64,000 bases of DNA. It comes from Burkholderiales bacterium 8X. GTDB lineage: Bacteria > Pseudomonadota > Gammaproteobacteria > Burkholderiales > Burkholderiaceae_C. A model generated the notes under the pieces. That model was not told the origin of the DNA. It ran no database searches and worked only from the letters and a program-made list of their open reading frames with translations. Made by a program: the position numbers and the translations under genes. Each line of letters begins with the position of its first letter. Position 1 is the stretch's first letter. Where the stretch lies: the NCBI GenBank assembly GCA_902506565.1, contig LR732703.1:1136525-1200524 (forward strand), written 5' to 3'. Below are positions 45,599 to 53,887 of this stretch, one piece after another.

Positions 45599-48121
45599 TC
45601 AGGCGGGCTGCGCGCTGGAGTGCGCGCTCGGCTGCGGGCTGTCCGCGCTGGTTCTGCTCTCCGGCTGGGCGGGGGGCGCGGCGACCAGGGGCACGAACTG
45701 CCGCGTATCCACCGAGGCACGGCTCGACTCGAACCATGGGTCCGGTTCGCCGTCCAGCGCGAACTGCAGGCGCTCCCACAGCGACTTGCGGTTGCCGGCA
45801 TCGTCGAGCACGCGCTTCTTCACATGGTCGAGACCGACGCGCGAGATGTAGTGCACCGTGCGTTCGAGGTAGTGGCCTTCTTCGCGATAGAGCTGCAGGA
45901 AGGCGCCCGCGAACTCCATCACCTCGGCGCTCGTCTTCACCTTGACCAGGAAGTGCGCGACCTCCGTCTTGATGCCGCCGTTGCCGCCGATGTAGATCTC
46001 CCAGCCCGAGTCGACGCCGATCACGCCCACGTCCTTGATGCCGGCCTCGGCGCAATTGCGCGGGCAGCCGGAGACGGCCAGCTTCACCTTGTGGGGCGAA
46101 TACATCGCCCACAACGCGCGTTCGAGGTCCTTGCCCATCTGCGTCGAATCCTGGGTGCCGAAGCGGCACCATTCGCTGCCGACGCAGGTCTTCACCGTGC
46201 GCAGCGACTTGGCGTAGGCAAAGCCGCTCGGCATGCCGATGTCCTTCCAGACGTTGGCCAGGTCTTCCTTCTTGACGCCCAGCAGGTCGATGCGCTGGCC
46301 GCCCGTGACCTTGACCGTCGGGATCTTGTACTTGTCGGCAGCGTCGGCGATGCGCCGCAGCTCGTCCGGCGTCGTGTGGCCGCCCCACATGCGGGGGATG
46401 ACCGAATAGGTGCCGTCCTTCTGGATGTTGGCGTGGCTGCGTTCGTTGATGAAGCGGCTTTGCGGATCGTCCCGCGCTTCCTTGGGCCAGGTGCTGATCA
46501 GGTAGTAGTTGACCGCGGGGCGACAGGTCGCGCAGCCGTTGGGCGTGCGCCAGCCGAGGCCCTCGTAGACCTCGGCGTGCGCCAGGTACTTCTGCGCCCG
46601 GATCGCCTCGCGCACCTCGGTGTGGCTCGCGTCGGTGCAGCCGCAGATTGCCTTCTTCTTCGGCGATGCGGAGTAGTCGCCGCCGGCGGTGAACATCAGG
46701 ATCTGTTCGACCAGCCCGGTGCAAGATCCGCAACTCGCGCTGGCCTTGGTGTGCTTCTTGACCTCGTCCAGCGTGAACAGGCCCTTGTCCTTGATGGCCT
46801 TGCAGATGGTGCCCTTGCTGACCCCGTTGCAGCCGCAGACCTCGGCCTCGTCCGGCATCGTCGACGCGCTGCTGTGGCCTTCGTGGCCGGTATCGCCGAC
46901 ATTCGACTCGCCGAACATCAGGCGCTCGCGGATGTCGGCCACGCTGCGGCCGTCGCGCAGCAGCTTGAAGTACCAGCTGCCGTCCACCGTGTCGCCGTAG
47001 AGGCAGGCACCGACCAGCTTGTCGTCCTTGATGACCAGCTTCTTGTAGACGCCGCCGAAGGGGTCGCTCATCACGATCTCCTCGGTGCCTTCGCCGCCCA
47101 TGAAGTTGCCGGCGGAAAACAGGTCGATGCCCGTCACCTTGAGCTTGGTCGAGGTGAGCGAACCCTGATAGCGGCCGATACCGAACTGCGCCAGGTGATT
47201 GGCGGCGACCTTCGCCTGCTCGAACAGCGGCGCGACCAGCCCGTAGGCGACGCCGCGATGCGCCGCGCACTCGCCGACCGAATAGATTCGCGCGTCGGTG
47301 ACGGTCTGCATGGTGTCGTTGACGACGATGCCGCGATGGCAGTGCAGGCGGATCTTTTCGGCGAGCGCGATGTTCGGCCGAATGCCGACGGCCATCACGA
47401 CCAGATCCGCCGGCACCTCGCTGCCGTCCTTGAACCTGATCGACTTGACGCGGCCGGCGGCGTCGCCGGTGAGTTCCGCCGTCTGCGCATTGAGGAGAAA
47501 CTTGAGGCCACGCTCCTCCAGCGTCTTTCGCAGCAGGCCGCCGGCCACGTCGTCCAGTTGCCGCTCCATCAGCCAGGCGTTCACGTGGACCACTGTCACG
47601 TCCATGCCTCGCAGCATCAGCCCGTTGGCCGCTTCGAGCCCCAGCAGGCCGCCGCCGATGACCACCGCATGCTTGTGCGTCTTGGCGGTCTCGATCATGG
47701 TGTTCGTGTCGGCGATGTCGCGGTAGGCGATCACGCCCTGCAAGTCCTTGCCCGGCACCGGCAGGATGAAAGGATTGGAGCCGGTACACAGCAGCAGGCG
47801 GTCGTACTCGGCCGCGATGACGTCGCCGTTCTTGTCGGTGGCGCGCACGATGCGCTTCGTGCGGTCCACGTCGGTCACCAAGGCCCCGGCGTGCAGCGTG
47901 ATGCGGTTCTCTTCGTACCACTCCCAGGTGTTCAGGATGATCTGGTCCACCGTCTGTTCGCCCGCCAGCACGGGCGACAGCAGGATCCGGTTGTAGTTGG
48001 GATGCGGCTCCGCGCCGAACACCGTGATGTCGTAGAGATCGGGCGCGAGCTTGATCAGCTCCTCGACGGCGCGCACGCCGGCCATGCCGTTGCCCACCAG
48101 GACCAGTTTCATCTTTTTCAT
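45599..48121 (-). CDS. nirB: NADH-dependent nitrite reductase large subunit NirB
   Basis: An 840-residue enzyme making ammonium from nitrite. Domains in order: an FAD/NAD-binding region (GNGMAGVRAVEEL; second nucleotide motif VVIGGGLLGLEAANGL), BFD-like [2Fe-2S] domains (CGCNGVSKGTICKAI and CGSC, then CGCTDASH), then the siroheme/[4Fe-4S] reductase part. The siroheme ligands are in TCVGSEWCRFGTQDS and SGCPRNCAEAG. The C-terminal 40 or so residues are a Pro/Ala/Ser-rich tail. It follows the GAF protein by 24 bases and precedes nirD. Confidence 0.95.
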   Translation of the reverse strand: MKKMKLVLVGNGMAGVRAVEELIKLAPDLYDITVFGAEPHPNYNRILLSPVLAGEQTVDQIILNTWEWYEENRITLHAGALVTDVDRTKRIVRATDKNGDVIAAEYDRLLLCTGSNPFILPVPGKDLQGVIAYRDIADTNTMIETAKTHKHAVVIGGGLLGLEAANGLMLRGMDVTVVHVNAWLMERQLDDVAGGLLRKTLEERGLKFLLNAQTAELTGDAAGRVKSIRFKDGSEVPADLVVMAVGIRPNIALAEKIRLHCHRGIVVNDTMQTVTDARIYSVGECAAHRGVAYGLVAPLFEQAKVAANHLAQFGIGRYQGSLTSTKLKVTGIDLFSAGNFMGGEGTEEIVMSDPFGGVYKKLVIKDDKLVGACLYGDTVDGSWYFKLLRDGRSVADIRERLMFGESNVGDTGHEGHSSASTMPDEAEVCGCNGVSKGTICKAIKDKGLFTLDEVKKHTKASASCGSCTGLVEQILMFTAGGDYSASPKKKAICGCTDASHTEVREAIRAQKYLAHAEVYEGLGWRTPNGCATCRPAVNYYLISTWPKEARDDPQSRFINERSHANIQKDGTYSVIPRMWGGHTTPDELRRIADAADKYKIPTVKVTGGQRIDLLGVKKEDLANVWKDIGMPSGFAYAKSLRTVKTCVGSEWCRFGTQDSTQMGKDLERALWAMYSPHKVKLAVSGCPRNCAEAGIKDVGVIGVDSGWEIYIGGNGGIKTEVAHFLVKVKTSAEVMEFAGAFLQLYREEGHYLERTVHYISRVGLDHVKKRVLDDAGNRKSLWERLQFALDGEPDPWFESSRASVDTRQFVPLVAAPPAQPESRTSADSPQPSAHSSAQPA

Positions 48122-48145
48122 CGTCGGGCTTCCTGAAGGAGGAAA

Positions 48146-49033
48146 TCAGAAATGCAGGGCCATGACCGCGGTGATCCGGCCCTGTGGCGCGATCGGGATC
48201 GCGATCATCGGTTCGAGAACGACGGGCGTTCCGGTCGCGAAGGCCTGGGCGATGGCCGCTATCTGTCCGGCGGGCACGCTGGCCGCTTCGGCGCCCGGCA
48301 GGCGACCGTCGATCTCCGAAAAGCCGAAGCTGCGCACCGGCGCTCCGCCGTGCGCGTCCGGGGACCAGATCTCGACCTGGTTCGCGATCGGGGTCGCGAG
48401 CGCCGACAGGAACGCCATCACGTAGTGGGTGCCGTCGATGGTCGAGCAGGGCACCGCGAAGCCGCGGTTGATGCCGACCTTGATGGCGCCGTCGGCGCGC
48501 AGGAAGCCCGAGCCCTTGCCGAGATCCTCGAGGAACACGGGCGTCTGGTTCTGCCAGGCCATGCCGGGCAGTCCGTTGCCCCTCCGGAAGCTCGTGCTGC
48601 GCGAGATGAATTCGAAGGTGTCGCCGGTCGTGCCGTAGTAGCCGTCGACGAGGGACATGTCCTTCGACTCTTTCGGATCGTTGCACCAGAGCTCGATGGC
48701 GCCGGCATGATCGGCATCGTCGCCGCAGAAGATGACGACCACGGCGCTCAACGCCTCGCCCTTGAAGATCGGAAGCGCGATGCCGGAGGTCAAGCCTTCG
48801 GCCCTGGCAGCGGTGGCGCGACGGAAGTACGAGCCTTCGAGATCGTTGAGCACGATCGGATGGCCGGTTTCCCAGGCTTGGCCCGGCAGGCCTTCGCCGC
48901 GCCCGAAGATCAGCTTCTGCGTGGCGGCGAAGAAGCGTTTTGCGGAGCCGAAGAGGCCGCCGCCGAACTCGAGCAGGCTGCCGTCTTCGCTCGGTACCCA
49001 GTATTCGATGACGCGGATGAAGGTCTCAGGCAC
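48146..49033 (-). CDS. tandem GAF domain protein embedded in the nitrate operon
   Basis: A 295-residue protein made of two GAF-like units. The first contains GRGEGLPGQAWETGHPIVLNDLEGSYF; the second repeats the pattern as RRGNGLPGMAWQNQTPVFLEDLGKGSGF. There is no kinase, helix-turn-helix, cyclase or other output domain, and no membrane helix. GAF domains bind small ligands, heme or other GAF proteins. Lying between nrtC and nirB in the same transcription unit (37 and 24 bases), it may sense nitrate, nitrite or redox state, or modulate NrtABC or NirB activity. I know of no established name or function. Confidence 0.75.
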   Translation of the reverse strand: MPETFIRVIEYWVPSEDGSLLEFGGGLFGSAKRFFAATQKLIFGRGEGLPGQAWETGHPIVLNDLEGSYFRRATAARAEGLTSGIALPIFKGEALSAVVVIFCGDDADHAGAIELWCNDPKESKDMSLVDGYYGTTGDTFEFISRSTSFRRGNGLPGMAWQNQTPVFLEDLGKGSGFLRADGAIKVGINRGFAVPCSTIDGTHYVMAFLSALATPIANQVEIWSPDAHGGAPVRSFGFSEIDGRLPGAEAASVPAGQIAAIAQAFATGTPVVLEPMIAIPIAPQGRITAVMALHF

Positions 49034-49070
49034 AGCGGTCCTCTCGATCGGGTCGCGAAATCGGATTCAT

Positions 49071-49907
49071 TCACGCTGCTTTCTCGACGTGGGCTTGCCG
49101 CGTGTACAGGAAGTCGATCACCGCTTTCCGGTACTGAACGTAGTGGCGGTCCTCGGCCAGCTCGACCCGGTTGCGCGGGCGCTCGAGGTTCACGCTCAGC
49201 ACCTCGCCGATCGTGGCCGAGGGACCGTTGGTCATCATCACGATCTTGTCGGAGAGCAGCACTGCCTCGTCGACGTCATGGGTCACCATCACCACCGTGC
49301 TTTGCGTCTTCTGCACGATCGCGAGCAGTTCGTCCTGCAGGCGGGCGCGCGTCAATGCGTCGAGCGCGCCGAAGGGCTCGTCCATCAACAAGACCTTGGG
49401 TTCCATCGCCAGGGCGCGAGCGATGCCCACGCGCTGTTTCATGCCGCCCGATATTTCGCCGGGGCGCTTCTGCGTGGCCGGCGTCAGGCCGACCAGCGCC
49501 AGCGCATCGTCGGTGCGCTTCTTGAGCTGAGCGCGGCTTTCGGCCGATGCGAAGACGCGTTCGACGCCGAGGTAGACGTTCTCGTAGCAGGTGAGCCACG
49601 GCAGCAGCGAGTGGTTCTGGAACACCACGGCACGCTCCGGCCCCGGGCCGGTGATCTCGCGATTGGCGCACAGGAGCGTGCCCTGTGTCGGCTTCGTGAG
49701 CCCGGCGATCAGGTTGAGCAAGGTCGACTTGCCGCAACCCGAGTGGCCGATGAGCGCCACGAACTCGCCCTTGGCGACCTGCAGGTTGATGTCGCGCAGC
49801 GCCTGGAATGCGCCCTTGGGCGTCTTGAAGGTCTGCTCGACATCGTTGATGTCGATGAACTTCCGGTCTTGCTTGGCGAGCGCGCTGGTGCTGTCGGAGC
49901 CGCTCAT
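49071..49907 (-). CDS. nrtC: nitrate ABC transporter ATP-binding protein
   Basis: A 278-residue ABC ATPase of the nitrate/sulfonate/taurine class. Walker A is GHSGCGKST, the signature LSGG-type motif reads EISGGMKQRVGIARAL, and Walker B is VLLMDEPFGALD with the switch His in VTHDVDEAV. Only one ATPase gene is present, and it lacks the extra substrate-binding-like domain of cyanobacterial NrtC, so it resembles NasD or NrtD in build. Its ATG overlaps the permease stop by four bases. Confidence 0.92.
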   Translation of the reverse strand: MSGSDSTSALAKQDRKFIDINDVEQTFKTPKGAFQALRDINLQVAKGEFVALIGHSGCGKSTLLNLIAGLTKPTQGTLLCANREITGPGPERAVVFQNHSLLPWLTCYENVYLGVERVFASAESRAQLKKRTDDALALVGLTPATQKRPGEISGGMKQRVGIARALAMEPKVLLMDEPFGALDALTRARLQDELLAIVQKTQSTVVMVTHDVDEAVLLSDKIVMMTNGPSATIGEVLSVNLERPRNRVELAEDRHYVQYRKAVIDFLYTRQAHVEKAA

Positions 49908-50857
49908 GACTTCACCTCTTCGAACGTGAACGCGGTGGCGATCTTGATGAGCGCGAACTCCAGCACCAGGCCGACGATGCCGATGACGAAGATCGCGATG
50001 ATGATGTTGGCGACGTTGAGGTTGTTCCACTCGTCCCAGACCCAGAACCCGATGCCGACGCCGCCGGTCAGCATCTCGGCCGCGACGATCACGAGCCACG
50101 CGGTGCCGACCGCGAGCCGCACGCCGGTGAGCATGTAGGGCAGCACGGCGGGGAAGAGGATCTTGGTGATGATCTTCCACTCCGACAGGTTCAGCACCTT
50201 GGCGACGTTCATGTAGTCGCTCGGCACGCGTTGCACGCCCACGGCGGTGTTGATGATCATCGGCCAGATGGAGCAGATGAAGATGGTCCAGATGGCAGCG
50301 GGGTTCGCGCCCTTGAAGACCAGCAGGCCGATCGGAAGCCACGCAAGCGGCGACACCGGGCGCAGCAGGCTGATCAACGGGTTGAACATGCGCGAGAGAA
50401 AGTCGAAGCGACCGATCGCGAAGCCCGCCGGGATGCCGACCGCGGCCGCGAGACCGAAGCCCACCGCCACCCGCTTCAGCGACGAGAGGATGTTCCAGCC
50501 CACGCCCTGGTCGTTCGGACCGTTGCTGTAGAACGGATCGCTGAACACCTTGACGGCCTGTTCCCAGACCGCGAGAGGCGCCGGAAAGGTCCCGCCGCTG
50601 CGCAGCGCCACCAGCTCCCAGATGAGAACCAGCAGTGCGAAGCCGAAGATCGGAGGCATGACGCGCAGCCAGATCCAGTTGAAGTTTCGCGGTGTGCGGC
50701 TCGCCGATGCGACCGGTGCAGCTGGCGGTGCGAGTGGCCGCGGGGCCGCCACCGTCATCGGCGTGGTCGGGGATGCATGCGTGCTGCCTGCGCCCCTGGC
50801 GCCCTGGGGTGCCACGGGCGTGGCGTCGATCGGTGAATGGAAAACTGCGCTGACCAT
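49904..50857 (-). CDS. nrtB: nitrate ABC transporter permease
   Basis: A 317-residue inner-membrane permease of the BPD_transp_1 family. After a long Pro/Ala-rich N-terminal stretch (about residues 1-60) come six membrane helices. The EAA-like cytoplasmic loop is NVAKVLNLSEWKIITKILFPAVLPYML, which contacts the ATPase. It sits between the binding protein gene (37-base gap) and the ATPase gene (overlapping). The disordered N-terminus is longer than in most NrtB proteins. Confidence 0.93.
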   Translation of the reverse strand: MVSAVFHSPIDATPVAPQGARGAGSTHASPTTPMTVAAPRPLAPPAAPVASASRTPRNFNWIWLRVMPPIFGFALLVLIWELVALRSGGTFPAPLAVWEQAVKVFSDPFYSNGPNDQGVGWNILSSLKRVAVGFGLAAAVGIPAGFAIGRFDFLSRMFNPLISLLRPVSPLAWLPIGLLVFKGANPAAIWTIFICSIWPMIINTAVGVQRVPSDYMNVAKVLNLSEWKIITKILFPAVLPYMLTGVRLAVGTAWLVIVAAEMLTGGVGIGFWVWDEWNNLNVANIIIAIFVIGIVGLVLEFALIKIATAFTFEEVKS

Positions 50858-50894
50858 GTCTTGCTCCTGTGGGGGGTCGGGGAAGCGGCGCGGC

Positions 50895-52142
50895 CTACGC
50901 CTTGACCTTGAACGAATCGGCGTATTTCTTCGGGTCCTTGCCGTCCCACACCACGCCGTCCATCAGCGTGCTGGTGCGGAGCGGATCCTTCGGCACGCCG
51001 ACCTTCATCGCGCCGGCGACTTCCTTGTACAGGTCGATCTGGTTGATCTGCTTGGCGACCGCGAGGTAGTCGGGGTGCTCCTTCAGGATGCCCCAGCGCT
51101 TGTGCTGCGTGAGGAACCACATGCCGTCGGACAGGAACGGGAAGTTGACCGCGCCGTCGTCGAAGAACTTCATGTGGTTCTTGTCGTCCCACGTCTTGCC
51201 CATGCCGTTGTCGTAGCGGCCGAGAATGCGCTGGTTGATGGCGTCCGCGCTGGTGTTGATGTAGCTCTTCTCGGCCACGACCTCTGCCATCTTGTTCTTG
51301 TTGGCGAGGCTGGCGTCGATCCACTGGCCAGCCTCCATCACGGCCATCATCACGGCGCGGCAGGTGTTGGGGTTGGCCTTCACGAACTCCGCGCGGGTGC
51401 CGAGCACCTTTTCCGGGTGGTCCTTCCAGATGTCCTGCGTGGTGATGGCGGTGACGCCGATCTTGTCGATGATGGCGCGCTGGCCCCAGGGCTCGCCGAC
51501 GCAGAAGCCGTCCATGTTGCCCACGCGCATGTTGGCGACCATCTGCGGCGGCGGCACGACGATGACCTTGGCATCCTTGACCGGGCTGATGTCGGCGGTG
51601 GCCAGCCAGTAGTTGAGCCACATGGTGTGGGTGCTGGTCGGGAAGGTTCCGGCGAATGTGTATTCGCGCTTCTCCTTGGCCATGACCTTGGCGAGCGATG
51701 GCGCGTCGACCGCGCCCTTGTCCGCCAGCGCCTTCGAGAGCGTGATCGCCTGGCCGTTGCGGTTCAGCCCCATCAGCACGGCCATGTCCTTCTTGGGGCC
51801 GCCGGCGCCGACATGCACACCGTAGACCAGGCCGTAGAGCACGTGCGACATGTCGAGCTCGCCGTTCACCAGCTTGTCCCGCACGCCGGCCCAGCTGGCT
51901 TCCTTGCTAGGCACGATCTTGACGCCGTACTTCTTGTCGAATCCCAGCACCGAAGCCATCACGACGCTCGCGCAGTCGGTCAGCGGGATGAAACCGATCT
52001 TGACTTCTTCTTTCTCGGGCTTGTCGGAGCCCGCAGCCCAGACGGCGGCACGCAGCGCAGGGTCGATGGCGAGCGCGCCCGCCGCGGCGGCTTGCAGCAC
52101 GCGGCGGCGACTCAGCTTGGGTTTCGGCAGCAAATCGGTCAT
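50895..52142 (-). CDS. nrtA: nitrate ABC transporter substrate-binding protein, Tat-exported
   Basis: A 415-residue periplasmic nitrate-binding protein. The N-terminus SRRRVLQAAAAGALA is a twin-arginine (Tat) signal. The mature part starts VKIGFIPLTDCASVVMASVLGFDKKYGVKI, the CmpA/NrtA family opening, and contains TFPTSTHTMWLNYWLA and GEPWGQRAI. It is the first gene of the operon, 39 bases after the leader terminator, with CCGGAG as its ribosome site. Its position means it is the gene most directly exposed to the antitermination switch. Confidence 0.94.
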   Translation of the reverse strand: MTDLLPKPKLSRRRVLQAAAAGALAIDPALRAAVWAAGSDKPEKEEVKIGFIPLTDCASVVMASVLGFDKKYGVKIVPSKEASWAGVRDKLVNGELDMSHVLYGLVYGVHVGAGGPKKDMAVLMGLNRNGQAITLSKALADKGAVDAPSLAKVMAKEKREYTFAGTFPTSTHTMWLNYWLATADISPVKDAKVIVVPPPQMVANMRVGNMDGFCVGEPWGQRAIIDKIGVTAITTQDIWKDHPEKVLGTRAEFVKANPNTCRAVMMAVMEAGQWIDASLANKNKMAEVVAEKSYINTSADAINQRILGRYDNGMGKTWDDKNHMKFFDDGAVNFPFLSDGMWFLTQHKRWGILKEHPDYLAVAKQINQIDLYKEVAGAMKVGVPKDPLRTSTLMDGVVWDGKDPKKYADSFKVKA

Positions 52143-52181
52143 GGGCGAACTCCGGATGAAGGGGCGATCAGGTTGCGGAAA

Positions 52182-52254
52182 ACAAAAAAGGCGTCCTCAC
52201 CACGCAGGGCCCGTTTCGCGAAAGAAACGGGCCCCTGCGGGTAAGGACGCCTTT
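52182..52254 (-). terminator. leader terminator (attenuator) of the nitrate operon
   Basis: A very long hairpin on the minus strand. The outer stem is AAAGGCGTCC with its exact complement; the inner stem is GGGCCCGTTTC/GAAACGGGCCC around a 6-base loop, joined by GCA/TGC. A TTTTTT-G-TTTT run follows. It lies between the predicted transcription start (about 52321) and the nrtA ATG (52142), so it must be read through for the operon to be expressed. Confidence 0.85.
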
Positions 52255-52267
52255 GTCCGGTTCGGTG

Positions 52268-52317
52268 GGCGACACCCGCCTTTGGATGCCGCCTGCCTCG
52301 AGGACCTGCTTCGGTCC
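52268..52317 (-). ncRNA. two-hairpin leader RNA, candidate ANTAR (NasR) binding site
   Basis: Two hairpins with 6-base loops, eight bases apart. The first (52317-52302) is GGACC-GAAGCA-GGTCC. The second (52293-52268) has a 10-bp stem with two G-U pairs and loop AAAGGC. ANTAR proteins recognise paired hexaloop hairpins with A at loop position 1 and G at position 4. The second hairpin fits fully; the first has G at both positions. A nasR-type antiterminator gene lies directly upstream and the attenuator directly downstream. Confidence 0.7.
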
Positions 52318-52331
52318 ATGCATCGATTGCT

Positions 52332-52347
52332 TGCAAGCGCTGTGCCA
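52332..52347 (-). promoter_or_regulatory. sigma-54 promoter of the nitrate operon
   Basis: Minus-strand TGGCAC (52347-52342), five bases, TTGCA (52336-52332). This fits the -24/-12 consensus TGGCAC-N5-TTGCW exactly. Predicted start of transcription is near 52321, just before the first leader hairpin. Sigma-54 dependence implies nitrogen control, probably by NtrC. Confidence 0.8.
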
Positions 52348-52450
52348 GCGACGCGGGAACGGCTCCTTGCTACCTAATCTGTAGCACTGACCGACGCGGC
52401 ACGTGGCTTTCGGCGCGTTTGTCGGTTGCTCGGGCGTGACCTTCGCTTTT

Positions 52451-52461
52451 GTGCAATGCAC
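52451..52461. promoter_or_regulatory. candidate activator site upstream of the sigma-54 promoter
   Basis: A perfect GTGCA-A-TGCAC palindrome, about 110 bases upstream of the sigma-54 promoter, in the range where enhancer-binding proteins act. It includes an NtrC-like half-site TGCACCA, but the two halves are in the reverse order to the usual NtrC site, so the assignment is weak. Confidence 0.3.
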
Positions 52462-52464
52462 CAA

Positions 52465-53787
52465 TCAAGAACGATGAACCGCTCCGGACGCCTGATCGTT
52501 GGGCAGGTACTCGGCCATCGACAGCACCGATTCGGCGACATCCGCGATACGCCGGTTCTGGTTCATCGCGGTCTGCCGCAACATCTTGTGCGCTTCTTGC
52601 TCGGTGAGCCGCCGATGCGCCATGAGAAGGCCCTTTGCACGCTCGACCAGCTTGCGTTCGTTGAGTGCGGAGCGCACGGTCTCGAGTTCGTCGTTCATGG
52701 CTTGCAGGCGTTGCGACTGCTCCTGGACCATGTCGAGGATGGACCGTTCGAGTTGTCGCCCGAACGGCGCTGCGACGCCCGGCGGCTGGGTACGGGCCGG
52801 GGCATCGACCGCCCCACCGGAGCCCGCGACTTCGTGCGAGTCGTAGAACACCGCGCCGGAGCGTTCCGGCTCGCGAATCAGCTTGGCGAGCAGCGCCTCG
52901 CGCGTCTGGAGTTCGATGCGCGCCCGCGCGATCTTCTGTGCGCAAAGCGCGCGCAGGTCGGCCGCGAGACGCTCCTCGACCACTTTCATCGAATCGATGC
53001 GCACGCTGCAGCAGTCGAACCAGGTGCGGCTCAGCTCGGCGTCGAGCACCATGCCCGCCGGCGCCGCACAGGCGATGCGGCGCAGACGCTCCTGTTCGGC
53101 GATCTGCGTACCCGACTGGCTGCTGGCCCAGAGCTGGCCCAGCGGGTCGCCCGCGAATTCCGCGAACACCTGGAAGCAGCGTTCCTGCGATTCGATCAAG
53201 TGCAGCCATTGCTGCTGCCGCGCACTGTCGTTGAAGCCGGAGGCGAAGGCCGCCGAGCCGCAGGCGCGCTCCTGGCCGGCGAACTCCTTGCCCTGCATGA
53301 AGTTGAACATCGCAACCAGCAGGCGCGAGATCTCGGGGTCGGTCGCGCCGTCGGCTGCCTCGAACACCACGGCCAGCAGGCCTGCGATCAGCTTGGCGAT
53401 AGCGGCCGTCGCTTCGGTGGCCGTGAGCTGCATGGCGCCGATGCGGCGGCGCAGATCGGGAAGCCCGTCGAAGCCGGGCACGACCCAGGCGACGCGACTG
53501 AAGAGGCGGGTACCGTTGCCGATGCGCCGTGCGTCGGTCTCCAGCAGGTCGAAGCCGGCACGGACGGCTTCTTCGAGGCCCTGGCATTCGGCGATCTGCG
53601 CGTCGCGTTGCTGGCCGAAGCGTTGGCCGCGCGATGCGATGTAGACGTTGGAAATGCCGCGTTCGCGCTGCAGTGCGTGGACGAGCATGCCGATGGTCTC
53701 GACCAGTTCGCTCGTGCGCGCGAGTTGGTCGAGCTCGTCGATTTCGCACCGCAGGGCGGCTACCAGGAAGCTCAGGCCGGATTTCAT
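52465..53787 (-). CDS. nasR: nitrate-responsive antiterminator with NIT and ANTAR domains (NasR type)
   Basis: A 440-residue regulator. The NIT (nitrate/nitrite-sensing) domain covers about residues 20-260, with the helical hallmark VHALQRERGISNVYIASRG. The C-terminal 60 or so residues are an ANTAR RNA-binding domain (LNERKLVERAKGLLMAHRRLTEQEAHKMLRQTAMNQNRRIADVAESVL). In Klebsiella, NasR binds nitrate and then the nas leader RNA, preventing termination. I took ATG at 53787 (MKSGLSFLVAALRCE); no clear ribosome site precedes it. The gene lies upstream of the nrtA leader on the same strand. Confidence 0.93.
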   Translation of the reverse strand: MKSGLSFLVAALRCEIDELDQLARTSELVETIGMLVHALQRERGISNVYIASRGQRFGQQRDAQIAECQGLEEAVRAGFDLLETDARRIGNGTRLFSRVAWVVPGFDGLPDLRRRIGAMQLTATEATAAIAKLIAGLLAVVFEAADGATDPEISRLLVAMFNFMQGKEFAGQERACGSAAFASGFNDSARQQQWLHLIESQERCFQVFAEFAGDPLGQLWASSQSGTQIAEQERLRRIACAAPAGMVLDAELSRTWFDCCSVRIDSMKVVEERLAADLRALCAQKIARARIELQTREALLAKLIREPERSGAVFYDSHEVAGSGGAVDAPARTQPPGVAAPFGRQLERSILDMVQEQSQRLQAMNDELETVRSALNERKLVERAKGLLMAHRRLTEQEAHKMLRQTAMNQNRRIADVAESVLSMAEYLPNDQASGAVHRS

Positions 53788-53887
53788 CGTGGGACGTCTT
53801 TGCCCGGTGGGTGTCGCCGGGCGTTCGAACAGGTGAGCAACAACCGTGCCCCGACCGGGCCGGCGGCGCGCCCCTACACTCGCCCGG

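Noticed and set aside
42164..48136. A 1990-codon open frame on the plus strand opposite nasA-nirD-nirB
   Set aside because: It is antisense to four well-supported genes, with Arg/His/Gln-rich, non-repetitive shadow composition. The length is a product of GC bias, not a giant gene.
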